A DNA stretch of 64,000 bases, from the NCBI GenBank assembly GCA_025345505.1, contig JANVCC010000261.1:6837833-6901832 (forward strand), read 5' to 3'. The translations under genes were made by a program, and so were the position numbers. This DNA is from Todiramphus chloris collaris. Taxonomy: Eukaryota; Chordata; Aves; Coraciiformes; Alcedinidae. The notes beneath the pieces are model-generated. The model saw only the letters and a program-made list of their open reading frames with translations, did no database searches and was not told where the DNA came from. Positions 25,546 through 37,939 of the stretch are shown here, piece by piece. How positions within the stretch are numbered: position 1 is the first letter of the stretch; the number at the start of each line of letters is the position of its first letter.

Positions 25546-28162
25546 GCTGGACTTAGGAATGTGTTGTGGTTTTTGAGTTTGGTTTTGGTTTTTTTAATAT
25601 GATTTTAGATTCCTTTACAGAAAAGCATTCTCATCTGAGAAATAATTTCTCACTGCTGCTGATAAATCAATAGGTATAATTGACAAAGAGAAAAAGAATC
25701 TTTATTAGGTTCAAGAAAGGAATTCTCCTTGGTGGCGTAAGTACTAACGGAGGAGAAAATCCAAACTCACTTTAAAAATTGTGTTTGCTAAATTTCATAG
25801 TATTTAAAAAAAATATCAGCTTAAGGCTTTCTTTTAGGCTTCCAAATGTAGGTTTGGAATCATTAACAGTGTGTTAGAGATGTGGTCATGCCAAAGGGTT
25901 CAGTGATACGTAGTTACATATTTTGTCAGGACCTTCAAATTGGAATCAAATGTACTACTCATGTATTACGGCCTGTTGTTATTACATTGCCTTAAAATAC
26001 AAATTGCTTTGTGAGATACTGCTCTAATCTAAACAAAAACCCAAGGAAATACTCACATATTCCCTCTGAGGGATCCCATGACGCAAAATAATGGAAACTT
26101 ATATGAATGGCTGCACAAAGTTTAACTTCTAACAAATATTGTCATAAGCTCTCTACAGGGAAATCTATGAGGCTTTACACAGAAGTTTAGGAGCTGGCTT
26201 CACTGTTTTAATAGATCATGAGATTGTAGAGAAGTGAGAAAGTGCCTCAGCATTAAACAGTATGGACACTGGCCTCTGGAAGGCAGTTAGAAAGTGAAAC
26301 TTGGGAAAGATCACAAAGCAAACTGAAGGAGCTGAATCCTCTCATAGATCAAAATTGAAAGTAAGGTCTGACGAAGGACTAACGAAGCAAAGACACTGTA
26401 CCTTGCTCTATTGTTATCACATCAGCTAACCAAAACCCCAAACATTAAAGCAAAATAGTTCAATGATCCATGTGTGTTTATATCCCCCCCGTCCCCCAAA
26501 ATAACGGATGGAAGTTGGGATGCCTGTTTAGCAATCACAGGGGAAAAGCTACAGACTGTGAATAAACCATGACGCCTTCTCATGCCTCTCTTTCTGTTAT
26601 TTTCCTGCTGCTTTTTATGAACTGGATGTTTGCACAGATGCTTTAAATGTGCATTTTCAGAACTGGATCAGGGTGAGTAAACTAACATCTGTAAAACAAG
26701 GATGCACGAAACATGTATGTTCTACCAAAGTTAATGATTGGCAAATCAGTGTTTGGAGGTTGCGTGAGAGTTTTTAAACAATTCCGAGAGCCACGGGGTG
26801 TAAGAAAACCCACATCAATAGCACGGTTGTTCTTTTGACATTGATTTTCAAAATACATGCCAAGCAATTTGCACTGTGTACTGTACAAATGTCAGTCAGA
26901 GATAGAAAGATGGCCACAAGGGATGACAGTGATAAAATCTTCCATAACATCAAAATCCTGGCTTTGGTGGAAAAAAATCAGCCACAGAAAAGTTAGGATT
27001 CTAATAAGGACCAAGAGAATCATAACTGAAGGGGGTGAATTGACTCTTTTCTCTTCCTACCTCCCCCCACAAAGTTTTTGAAAAACAGATTTAGTGACAA
27101 TACTGAGTTAACAACCACTATCAGTTTCCTAGGTCCTCCTTTATATATTTCTACATATGGAAAGAAACTGTCACGATGAAAAACCACCAAATGGATCTTC
27201 CCATATTGTCAATTGGAGGAAAAGTGATGCCACAGAAGAATGTGACCTAATAAATATCGATGTTTGGTTGCAGTAGGTAAACAAGATCAAAGTCTTTGGA
27301 GATATAGATTCAAATGCACTTCAATCTCAGATACAGCAAATCTCCCTCACATTTTGCAGATATATGAATGTTCATTTGGTCAAAATTACAGCTCTTGATC
27401 AATTTATAACTATCTCAAATTACAAATTTATACAGAAAGCAAGTCAGAAAAAGAGAGGTTGTTTTTTAAATTTTTTTCAGCCTGTGCCATGTCCTTCTAG
27501 ACAGAACTTCCAGTTTCCCGGCTCTGCAGTTTAATGAATTTCTGTTTCAGTGGAAACTAGAAATAACAAAATTTATAGTTCTTTTTAGAATAATACAGTT
27601 AGACATAGCCCTGAAGTGCCAAGGTTCGATAATCAAAGCAGTAGTTTCCAGTCGTGTAGTCATTGCATTTCTAAGGTGTACAAAGTAGTGATTTCAAACA
27701 TACACCCTCCCCACATATATATAGAAAGAGATATCATGCACACATAAATATAAAAGAGAATACGCAAACATTTTAAAACATTATTCAGGTCTTTCCAAGT
27801 TGTAATGCCAGCTATTCATAAATATGCATGTATTTTAGTGTTTATGTAAAATTATATAGAGAAGAACACATAAATATAAACACGTATATGTGTATATATA
27901 AATACAATTTACATGTACTGCTTGTCAGCACATGCAATTCTTTTATCTGTGGGTTGGTGTTGTTTTTATTTTTACAAATGTGAAATGATAACCATAAACG
28001 TGAAGTTGTCTATGGTTGTACAGTAGCATTTCAGCATTTCAGACACAGGGAAAATTTTGATTTAATAAAAAAACCAATATGATTTTTCTCTTCTGCATTT
28101 TTCTCGCTATGATAAGCTTATTGTTTTTAGTAAAGTTTTTAGGATTACTGTTGTTTTTAGGA

Positions 28163-28205
28163 AGTTTTGACAGATCGATTTCAGAGAAATACAGTTTTGA
28201 CAGAT
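28163..28205. repeat. 13-mer direct repeat, period 30
   Basis: agttttgacagat is present at 28163-28175 and 28193-28205. Nearby copies of gtttttag at about 28124-28160 suggest a small slippage-prone patch. Confidence 0.75.
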
Positions 28206-30646
28206 ACTGAATTTATGATCATTACTTCATTGTTTAACTCTATCCTCCGTCCTCAAATTTTGTACCGTGCTTGTAAGGGGAATGAAAGAATAGTCAGTGG
28301 ACTCCCATTTCAAATAGCAGTCTAATGGTAACTGCATTCATTGAATGGTCTTAAGATTGAGTTTGTGTTTAAATGCAACAACCATTTACACTCTTCAATC
28401 CATTCAGGACACTTTGGATCAGACCACACAGGAAATTGTTGGAATATATGATGCCTGAAGTCTTGGACAGAGCATTTTATCAGCACACTGACTGTCCAAA
28501 CTATTTCCATCTGTCCTTAATATAGCATTGTAATGGCAATGCTGGGCAGAAAAGGCAGCCCAGGGTCATTGCTAGAAGAGCTCTGAAGCCATCTTCCCCA
28601 AGGGCAGGTGGAAATTGAAGTCAGTTGTAGCTAAGGCTGCACAGAAGGATTGTATGCAGCCTTGTTGTGGAATCACCTGGAGCTTTTTATCCTGAAATGC
28701 TCACAGACGGCTGTTTAGAGGCTGTAACTGCATAGACATCTTGCTGTTTGCAGTGAGGCTGTAAGCAGAAGATTTATGAAGACCTAAAGGGTTCATAAGA
28801 ACAGATTTCTTTGAAGAATAGCAAACCCAGTTCTTTTCTCAAAACCTATATGGAAATACGTTTGTCCCCTCTTTCTAGCCATCCATCAGTTTCAAATGCG
28901 GCTATAACAAATTTTATAAATTTTTTGCAATCACTAAATCAGTGCAATGTATTGATGCAACTCTTTCATATCAGTTCACGAGGCAAATTGAAGTGTGTAT
29001 ACAATATATATACATACAGATACTGTATACATATATATAATCAGAAAGTTGCCTTTGTTCCATATCACATGAATTATGCTCTGGTAATATTTTACAAAGC
29101 AAACCACATTAGAAAAGTCACCCTTTGCATATGTATCAGAGCCAGCTCTAAATGCTTATCTCAGTCTTACGCTAGTTGAAATCCATTCATTTGATTTACA
29201 TGAGTATAAGACTGGTAGAATATGAGCTAGAAAGAAGGAATCAGGTCAACATTTTTTAATCAGAATTTTAATATTCACACAGTCAGTGTGGTATGTAGGT
29301 TAACTTCATAACAGCACCATAAAGTGAATTGATACGCAGTACTGTATCATGCCAACATAGCATTGCAATCTATAATTTAAAACTTTCCCTTTGAAACCAG
29401 CTAAATACAGATTAAGAAGATAGATGGAAAGAGCTTCATCATCTATCAAGTAAATAAAACTATACATCAATGAACATGCATAGGCATTCTTCTTTGTCAT
29501 CTCCTGTGCTCTGTGTGAGCAATACATTCTTGATTAGCTGAGAAACTGCTGTAGACTTTTACACTTTTATGTATTTTATATATTCCATGGGGTAACATAA
29601 ATTGATGTTAAATTATACTAACAATATGCCATAAGAACCATCATTGTCGATTTCTTCACAGAACAATGAATTGGTGCTATAATTCTTAAATACTTGGTAA
29701 ACAAATATCTTCACTTCTCAGCAGGAAAACAAAGTATCAAATACACTGGTTTTGGAGGGGATATTGTGGAGGTGTTTGACATATTTTCAAAGCAGAAGGC
29801 TACAGCTAACATTTTTTTGTGGGTTTTTTTTCTGTTCTGGAAAACAAAAGTTGTCCTCAACATTGGAATGTATCAAAATCTGACTGATTTCTAATTTTTT
29901 TATTAAAGTCAGAAAAGGTTGAACACTTTGGTCTGGTTTTGATCAGTGAGGCAATAGTTCTCATGCAGAATCCCTGTGTGTGAGATTAAGTACTGACAGT
30001 TTATGTTAAGTTATGCTGAGGTGATTGGTATTTCCTGGAACTGGGGCAACAAATGACATGATAAATTAAAATACATACAAATACCTTCTCTTCACTGTGT
30101 TCACTTTTCTTGTTCATGTCCCCTGTCCATGCGTACTTACATGCTCAGCTGCCCCAAAGGAGTCACTCAGCATCCATATTTTGAAGGCATTCCTTGCTTT
30201 CTTCTTTCACCGTACTTGCCCTCTCACCCTGCAGAAAATGTTGTGATTTGAGTTCTGCTTTTTTCATTACTCATCTGATATTTCAATACTGCATAACTAT
30301 CATCTCCATCTCTGCTCCCAGTAGGCTCAGTGCAGTGTGTCTCCCATTTCACCAGTCACTAGCAGTGAGCACGTATGTGAGAAATGATATTGATGAGCCA
30401 GGAGGGAAAGTAGCCTGTTTAACTGCTTGTCCCATTTTCTTTTAAGTGGTGAAATAAAGCATTCAAAATGAAGAAAAATAACTTTCTGTGGTCTACCAGA
30501 AAGTTATGTCTTTGTCCTCATGATAAATATGTGAGTTAGAAAGTTTCTGAGGACTGCAGTTAACTATGTTATCAATTTTCCTTTTACAATGTGAGAAGTC
30601 TTCTAAGCAGGAGAACACATGATCTGACACTTTTTTCCAGGGATCT

Positions 30647-31066
30647 TGTCCAGCTTTGGCTAGGATAGAATTAATTTTTCACAAGAAGCTGGGAGGGACC
30701 ACAGCCAAGATAGACAACTGGGACAGCCAATGGGATACTTGATACCATACTGACATCATGACCTCTATTTAAGTGGAGTACTGGCCAGGAAAGCTCCTGA
30801 TCCGGTGGTTTGCAGGGCTAGGCAGTCATTCAGTGAGTGTTGCATTGTATATAATTCGCTTTATACATTATTTCATTAGTATTGTTATTACTGTTCTTCT
30901 TTTTTTTTGTTGTTGTTGTGTTGTTCTAGCAAGTTCTCCTTATCTCAACCCCCAGGGTTTTGCCTGATTTTCCTTCCTATCCCTTGATAAGGGATGGCAG
31001 GGTAGGGGGGGCAGTGGAGGAGCAGCCACACGGTGCTCAGTTGCTGTTTGGACCTAAACCACGATG
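30647..31066 (+). mobile_element. 5' LTR of a truncated endogenous retrovirus
   Basis: The start, tgtccagctttggctaggat, and the segment 'cacaagaagctgggaggg' near 30679 correspond to the U3 of an avian LTR type I know from memory. In that type these two segments are separated by well over 100 bases, whereas here they nearly touch, so U3 appears internally deleted. A TATA-like 'ctatttaag' lies near 30766. The LTR ends around 'cctaaaccacgatgg' near 31053-31066, just before a primer-binding site. It is oriented + and belongs with the internal sequence that follows. The 3' LTR is missing, so target duplications cannot be checked. The boundary at the 3' end is uncertain by a few bases. Promoter activity is not implied. 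Confidence 0.75.
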
Positions 31067-31074
31067 GTCCTCTT

Positions 31075-31093
31075 TGGCACCCAACGTGGGAGC
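31075..31093 (+). promoter_or_regulatory. Retroviral primer-binding site, tRNA-Lys type
   Basis: tggcacccaacgtgggagc closely matches the primer-binding site complementary to the 3' end of tRNA-Lys(1,2) as used by several betaretroviruses and lentiviruses (consensus tggcgcccaacgtggggc). I count one CpG-to-CpA change and small changes at the 3' end. It sits about ten bases after the LTR end, as expected in a provirus. This fixes the orientation and shows that the upstream block is a 5' LTR. Confidence 0.8.
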
Positions 31094-31790
31094 AAAGGGG
31101 TGAGACAGCAACAGACTGTTTGTTAAACTGATTTTGTTGTATGTATTTTTTAAATTATTTAAATAGTGCATGTTCACAATGCTGGTCCTTTTTTACGTGG
31201 TGGTGTTTTGTAAATCCTTATGTACTCTATGTGTTCCCTGTGGTGATGTCTATCATCTCTGGGATATGGATCAGGACTATCATGTTGCTGTATTGGATAC
31301 TGTCAACTTATGATATGATTATACCACTGGTCAGGGGGTTAATCTGATATTTGTATGAAGCAAGACAGGCAAGGAGACTTTCTCAGCTTTTGAGAACTTC
31401 TGATATTCTTGAGATGTCCAGGCCAGCATGCTTCTGAATGGGTCCCAGGTCTTGTTTAGGGTTACACAGACTTTTTTCAAGAATGCCACTTGGAGATCTG
31501 CCTCGAGGCTGGATAGCTATGAGTGGCAGGGTGTGTGGGAGAGTATGGGCAAGTGTTTAGGACAGTGGTCACATCCAATGTTTTGGAATTTCACCTCTGG
31601 ACACGTGCAGAATCCTGAAAAACTAGTAAAAAATTTGGAAAAAAATAGGTTGTCAACTTGGCCATTCCCGAGAGACACAAATCACTGCAATGTGCTGAGA
31701 CCTTGTCCCATGCCTACCGAGTCCTTTTCAAACTATTCAGTGCCCTCAAGGGAAAGAGAAGGTCTACAGACCTAAAAACAATTCCATGAT
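31094..31790 (+). mobile_element. Internal remnant of the truncated provirus (leader and gag-like part)
   Basis: Sequence continuing from the primer-binding site has the look of a retroviral leader. It includes an open frame at 31428-31775, listed separately. Beyond about 31790 the DNA becomes AT-rich and ordinary, and I see no pol, env or 3' LTR in the next kilobases. The provirus is therefore cut off after roughly 0.7 kb of internal sequence, by deletion or incomplete integration/recombination. The 3' limit is approximate. Confidence 0.6.
31428..31775 (+). pseudogene. Retroviral leader/gag-like open frame, remnant
   Basis: A 115-codon frame lies about 335 bp downstream of the primer-binding site in the same orientation as the provirus. 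Its position fits a leader-embedded or early gag reading frame. The translation is rich in Trp and Ser, with tryptophans at roughly residues 22, 33, 37, 47, 53 and 78. I see no zinc knuckle, protease or myristoylation motif that would prove gag. It ends in a stop after which no continuing frame is seen, and no polymerase follows, so it cannot support a virus. It could instead be leader sequence that happens to be open. The absence of internal stops suggests the insertion is not very old. Confidence 0.35.
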
Positions 31791-34700
31791 ATTAATTTAA
31801 TTGAAGAAGAAGGGGTTAAAATACAGAATTGCTTGAAATATTAGACTAAAAAGGAAAAGAATTCAAGTTAGTGAAAGAAATAAAATATAAGCTGCAGAAT
31901 TATTGCTATCGAATTATCAAAAGCGTCTAAAGAGACAAAGAGCATCAGGTGAGAAATAGTTCTCTAATGAAAACCAAATGTCAAAAACATATGACATTTC
32001 ATCACATTTCATTCCAAAAATCTGCTAGAAAGAGCTGCAGCACAAATCACCATCTGTTGAAACATCTATGGACATCAAAATTCAGTCTTTTGATAATGAT
32101 TTTTTGATACCGTTTTTTAAAAGCAACTTGGCCATTATTGTAATTTTAACTCAGTTAAATGCTATGCTATTTTTTAATGTCCTTGATAGCTTTACACAGT
32201 CAAAATTAGTCTCAATTTCAGTAGAAACTTCTAAGAGTCATTATTTCCTTTCCACCTTTGTCAGAATTTATAAAATTGGTGTATTTTATCTTCTTCAGGT
32301 TTTTATTTTCATTTGGTTTATTTTCAGTTGTGCAGAGCTGCAATCAGACTCTTCACAAGTTTTAGAGAAAACCCTTAGAAAGTATTATCGCACGCTTCAC
32401 GTGTTTTGAGGAAGGAGTTGCAATAGTCTCAGATTCTTTCCTTTGATTCTACTTTTTGAGGTTCCACTTTTTTGTACAAAAAGAAATTGTCTTAATCAAT
32501 GCCACATTTTCCTTTTAGATATCCTGTTAGGTATTCTCCATTTTTCCTGCTGTTATTTGAAGAGGATCAATTGTTGATTTATGTTTTTCCTCTCCACATA
32601 CCTTCTACTCTTGTGATTCTGACTGTAATAGAATCAATCTTCAACTCCACAGTTTAACGAGTAGCAAGTTTTAGGAATTTTATTATTTCTATTTTTGACA
32701 ACGGAGGTGAATTTATTGTAAAAGTTTCTTCTGCTCTGCTACATTAATAGCAGCATGAAATTCAGTGTTCTTGACTTCATACATTCCTTCCTACAAGGAA
32801 ATTCTATGCCTTTATTTCACACACTCTTGCATAGAGAGGAGAAAAACATGTTGACTCAAATGCTGAGATGCACCTCGAGTACAACTCGCATTCCTAATGC
32901 ATGTGCACACATGTATAATAGTCTGGCTCCAATTATAGGTGAACTGGGTACTTGCCTATGGGAGCCAAATGCAGCTACAGTTTGCTACTTGCTCTGTCTG
33001 AGAAAATAAATCAGGTTGACTTGCCACTGTATCTGCTTCTGAAGAGGGACAGTGTCCACAGCCACTGTTTTATGGCCACAGCAGCAGGAATGGGAATAAG
33101 GAACAGCAATGTCATTTCTGCTGAAATTTCTTCCCAGTGTCATTTCATTTCCTTGTATCTGCCTTTTCCAAGAGCATCATGTCCTGAGGGCCTGGTTGAG
33201 TGAACTCAGCTTATTTTTGGGACAACTAAATACAAGCCCTGAGACAGTTCTGTGCAAATACAAGAATACATGGTTGTCTGTTTGGTTTGAGAGGGAAAAT
33301 TCTGCTGTTCTGGAAGCACTTGAAAGCAGAGCTGCAGCTGCTGCTCTGTGTGTGTGATTCTAGACCATGCATCACCCAAAGAAGATTAGCTCTCTTAGGT
33401 GACTGTGCAAGATTTACAGAATTTCTACATATTTGGGACATCTCTTTAAACATGAGACATTTTTTTCTCTGTTGAGAAAAAAAAAAAGCAGCATGTTCTG
33501 ATCAACAAAAGTCAATGCATTACATTTATGTAGTACAAATACTAGATGGGGTGCATGTCAGAATGCAGTTAAATGTATTTCATATGCATTAGCTGTAAGA
33601 AAATAGTTTCAAGAACAATAGATATGATATATTTGCATGAACTTAAGGATAACTACAGGGTTATTCACAGGCATTGTATCACACTAATTAACAATTAAGA
33701 ATTGAAGTGGTCTGGAATATTCTCTGATATTAGTTATTATTGTAATGTGATATTTAGCAAAGACTGGATTAAAACTGACCCAATATTGAATAGAATAACT
33801 AATATAATTTATTTTCTTGTGAAATAGTCTTGTTAAGTGTTCCACAAAAAGTGTTGAATTCTGAAATTCACCACTTCTATCCTAAATGAGTATTCATTTA
33901 AAAATAAGACAACATCATACCTAGTCTAAGGTCAGACTAGATGTCTTCAACAGGTGTATTCAACACATCCTGTGAAACATCAACATGAATGATACATTGC
34001 CATATGCCTCAAGATCCTCTCTCTACTCAGAGAGCCCTGAGAAACCCATATAGTCCAGCATGTACCTTCATTCTTTACCCGTAAATCTTAGCTTGGCTTA
34101 CAAGTATAGAAAGAGGGAAATATGAGATGTGATCTCTAAATGTAGTTTTGTGATTTAATTGAGATGTACTGATTTGTATTGCTAAGGTGTCATGTCATAT
34201 AACCTCAAAGATTTGTGATGTGATTAACATATCTTGACTTCATGTATGAGAGAAAAAATATGTGTTCCTGCTTAGCTGAAAAACGTGCCTTTGCAATTTG
34301 TTTCTGGGCAGATAGCTTGGGTCTTAAATATTTGGAAGGCATTTTAATATGTTATCAGATGGCATGAAATGGACAAATTCGATGCCAGAGATCTCAGATA
34401 CAGACATTAGGATGTTATCCTTTTCTCTTCCGCAGCACAGTATGATTATGCTCAAGGGAGTAACTGGCTGATGTGGATAAAGTAGACCAATTTGAGTCCT
34501 TCAGGCAGTCTCTGTTCTTCACATTGGCATCCAAGTGCCCTCCTTGGGCACAAGAAGGAAAACATTACAGGCTGTCTTCTGGATTCCTGACAAGTGACTC
34601 CACTATCTGCTAAAAAAACCCAACTCATAATTAATTTCTCGCTGTCCTATCCTTGTATTTATGTTTTAAATTACACTGAGCTGATGGCGACTGTATGTGC

Positions 34701-34921
34701 CTCCTCAGCAGACAGCCAGACGAGCCTTGTTTCTCAGCCATAAATTTCTGAGTTTCAATATAAATGGAAAATAAATTTCCCACTCAAAAAAAAAACCCTC
34801 AAAAACAAAACCAAACAAAAACAAGGGTCATATTTGGCTTGCAGTTTACAATATGATAAAATGTGTTAGCAAACTTGCCATTGAGGCACTTACACATGTA
34901 TTTTATAAAGAACAATTCGTG

Positions 34922-34939
34922 TATATATATATATATATA
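34922..34939. repeat. (TA)9 microsatellite
   Basis: Nine perfect TA units. Probably polymorphic in length. Confidence 0.95.
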
Positions 34940-36586
34940 ACATGCTTGAACAGAAAAAAGGCTTTCATCTGTGATCACAATCAAGACACAATGATGGTGT
35001 CCTTGTGGTTTTTAATTACCATCATGATACAATTTTTTTTCTTTAATATTGTGGTTTATACTACTCTTCTCAATTTTAGCCACATATATAAAGTCACAAA
35101 ACATGCATAAGCATCAACACATATGTAGCTCATCTTTATTTCCATTTTTAAAATGCAAAACCCTATTTTTTTATATAATATTTATTGGAAACAATTCTGG
35201 CCTATTCACCAAGCCCACCTGGATGGCAATTATTTCATATTCTACTTAGTCATACACTCTTTTTTTTTTTATACTATTCCCCTCAGAAAATACCTTAGAG
35301 GGTAGATAGACTTTGCAGCATAACATGTGTATCAATCAATAGAAGCTCAAAAAGACTGAGGAAGTGCATCTCAATATTAAAGGTGCTGACTGTGTGCTGA
35401 TGCAGTTGTTTCCATGGGTGAATTCAGAGGGACAACAACAACAAAAGCAACCCCCAAAAAACCTCTTGCTCTCCTGTTTATATGAAATGGAAAATGAAAA
35501 AGTGATCTTTAAAATGGCTGGAAAATTCCAGATCTTTTAGTGCTCCAGAAGTGAATGCTAGTACCTTGAATTGAACTATGGAACAAATGCAAGTCAGCAG
35601 AGCCTCTACAGTTTTAGCTTAATGAAACAAACTTGAGACTCTCCCAAAAAAAGCACAGGACATTATTATAATTTTTGATATTTCTTTACCTTAAAACCAT
35701 TGTCATCCATCTGTCATCGTTTAGCAGAGATAAAATCAGGATTAGCCATCTGAAATCCATTCTAGTTATACTATGTTTGGTTTACTTTTATGAATAATGT
35801 CAGTCAGTGATGAGCCACATACATTAACAAATAACATGTGCATGCTTGTGTACAGTACACAGCATTATGAATCTCCATGCTTTTTTGAAATAGGAAGTTC
35901 AGAATGTGTAAGAGCGTCCCACTCAGATCTGTGTGGTGATGCAGGAGCAGAAAAATTTCTCACTGCTCTGCTGATTTGCCAATTTTTACATCAGGTATAG
36001 GAAATAGCTAAATGTTCTTAACAAGTGTTTCCAAGGGGGTAAGAATTATCAAAATATCAATATTATTTCCTTACACTTTCATGACAAAGAAGTAGCACTG
36101 AAGGAGATCAGTCAAATTTGAACAAACTTTTAACAAGCCTCAGGCAAGGGTGTGAGCATAGAAATTAGTGCCTTCTCAAGGGAGATGATGAGCTTTAAGA
36201 TCACAGCTCGGTATTCTTGCGGTATCCAGCATCCCAAAACCTTTCATCAGAGTGTTCAAAGGGTCACATTGTGGGCAAGCTTGAGAGCTAGTAGTAAGAT
36301 CTGCATAAACAAAGTTTCTTACAGACAATAACATGTACCATATACTGCAAGGATCATACTACCCATTGCTGACTCACAGTCTTTTCAAAGAAAGTTCATA
36401 AACAAAGGAGAACAAGTTATAAATTACTGCGAATGATTCTACAAGTGAATGTTTATATATTCAGGAAAAACTACAAAGGATATCTTAAGGTGGGCAACAT
36501 ATTCAGTAAAATCAAAACATACTTAATAGATTCACCTTTGGAAAAACCCAGTGCCTTAGAGATGAAGAATTCAAATTTATTTGTGT

Positions 36587-36610
36587 AAAATTTGTGCTTA
36601 CACAAATTTT
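36587..36610. repeat. Perfect 10-bp hairpin, 4-nt loop
   Basis: aaaatttgtg at 36587-36596 and cacaaatttt at 36601-36610 are exact reverse complements, with ctta between them. The stem is AT-rich. There is no transposon context or other sign of function. Confidence 0.85.
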
Positions 36611-37040
36611 GAACTTTGTTACAGAAAATAATTTGTCAAAGGTTTTCTTGGTAAACTATAAAGTTCAGTTGTCTCAGACAGAGTGTAAATTACCACTTTC
36701 TATCACCCACTGAACACTGAATTCTTTGGGCTGTTAGTGGCTGGGAATGGCTGTTTTGAATAAAAGCTATACAGTTATTTCTCAGTAATAGCATAAAAAT
36801 TCCTACTTTTTAACCACCTGCGATACATAAAAGCCAGTCAGAGCAGAGAAATATACTTAGTCCTCCTCGGGTTATCCATAGTCACCCTGTTACAAAGGTG
36901 AAACTTTTCTGAATGGCTGGCTCAACCACAGGTCTTGAGATTTATTCAAGGTGTTCAAACTCAATTATGTGTCAGAAAGGTGGGCAAGGCACAGGGAAGA
37001 AACATTGAAAAGTAATCTTTTGGAAATGCAAAATCCACCC

Positions 37041-37063
37041 TTTTTTTTTTTTTTTTTTTTTTT
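37041..37063. repeat. Homopolymer run of 23 T
   Basis: Twenty-three consecutive T are followed by 'agaaaaaaaaataaag', so a T run faces an A run. Read on the - strand this is a long A tract about 200 bp downstream of the 189-codon frame. I considered a retrocopy tail and do not support it (see rejected items). Confidence 0.95.
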
Positions 37064-37260
37064 AGAAAAAAAAATAAAGCTAAGGCTTTAAATAGACAAT
37101 GTCCTCTAAGCGGATGGACTTTATTTTTCTTCCCTCCCCATATTTTCACTGTTATATGTTGTCCAGGCTTCTTACTGTGAAAATTACTACATACTTTTTT
37201 CATTAAGCTAAGCATTGTTGTAGGAGTAGCAACATCTTTCCAGCCTTTCATCCCATGCAT

Positions 37261-37830
37261 CTACAGATCATGCCCTATCCTAATTAGAATGTGGGGAAGG
37301 CTGTTCTCTGTGGAGCTCTTTTGCACTTGACTAGGTAATTGATATATTAAGCTACTTTCTTCTAACATCACAAGAAGCTGAAGAATCTGAGGGTAACTGC
37401 ATCTCAGAAGATCTGGGATGTAATTTTTTTCAAATTGGGTGCCCTTTCTCCCTGGTTCAGAGCTCTCTTGAAAGCTAAAAGTTACTTCTATATTTGGAGG
37501 AGCTCCTCTGTCAGTGTAGGTTAAAGATCCTTGCAGACAGGGAAGCAGACATAAGAAAGGATTTTGTTGGAGACAGTATGTAAAAGATGAAGGAAATTCA
37601 ATGTCCAAACCATATTTTTTCCTAAAGCCAAGTTTAGCAATTTGAATTTCTTTCTTCTGATTAGGTGGGTACTTAATGTGGAAAGAAAAAGAGCAACTGT
37701 ATGGAGAAGGCATAGCCTTTTCTTGCTTGACTCTTGCTTGATCAACAACAGCTATAATAGTTTCTTTAGCCCTTTGCATCCCCAGGAATTCAAAACAAGG
37801 AATGTCTAGCACCTTGTAAGAAGGAAACAT
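37261..37830 (-). other. Longest open frame of the window, 189 codons, unrecognised
   Basis: An ATG-started frame of 189 codons lies on the - strand. It stays open for 14 more codons upstream, and after its stop the same frame is open again for 99 codons (36961-37260) across the A tract. The product would have six scattered cysteines, several in the middle (around CLQQNPFLCLLPC), and a run of Lys/Gln-rich sequence near residues 35-75. I see no signal peptide, membrane segment, catalytic motif or repeat, and I recognise no family. With vertebrate-like depletion of TA, my rough expectation is 0.1-0.2 such frames per 64 kb, so chance is the simplest explanation. A non-coding-RNA exon or a young de novo frame are alternatives. 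Splice sites were not convincing. Confidence 0.12.
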
Positions 37831-37872
37831 GTTCAGTTCATAACAAAAAACAGCTGATGCCTGCAGCTGACT

Positions 37873-37939
37873 TCAGTGAGCCTGTTCATGTGATAACAGA
37901 CCAGTAGTTTGCATAAGGGTTGTAGAACAGGCTCACTGA
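37873..37939. repeat. Perfect 15-bp inverted repeat with 37-nt spacer
   Basis: tcagtgagcctgttc at 37873-37887 is the exact reverse complement of gaacaggctcactga at 37925-37939. It lies about 43 bases upstream (on the - strand) of the ATG of the 189-codon frame. The arms are of mixed composition, so this is not a low-complexity accident. It could be a hairpin in a transcript, the trace of a lost mobile element, or coincidence. Confidence 0.85.

Larger units (their letters stand above)
23427..30646. other. Unique AT-rich non-coding DNA
   Basis: No gene or transposable element recognised. The longest frames (136 codons at 24624-25034 and 122 codons at 28811-29179, both +) are AT-rich, without motifs, and of the length expected by chance. 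Short tandem duplications at 25514-25545 and 28163-28205, and TA-rich runs near 27.9 and 29.0 kb, are present. Confidence 0.55.

Noticed and set aside
30647..31790. Calling the provirus specifically ERVL or ERVK
   Set aside because: The primer-binding site favours a class II type, while my memory of the LTR does not settle the class. Left unassigned.
37041..37260. T23 run as the poly-A tail of a - strand retrocopy containing the 189-codon frame
   Set aside because: The nearest AATAAA on the - strand (about 37127-37132) is over 60 bases from the tract instead of 10-30. No target duplication was seen, the frame matches no known gene, and CR1-driven retrocopies are rare in birds.
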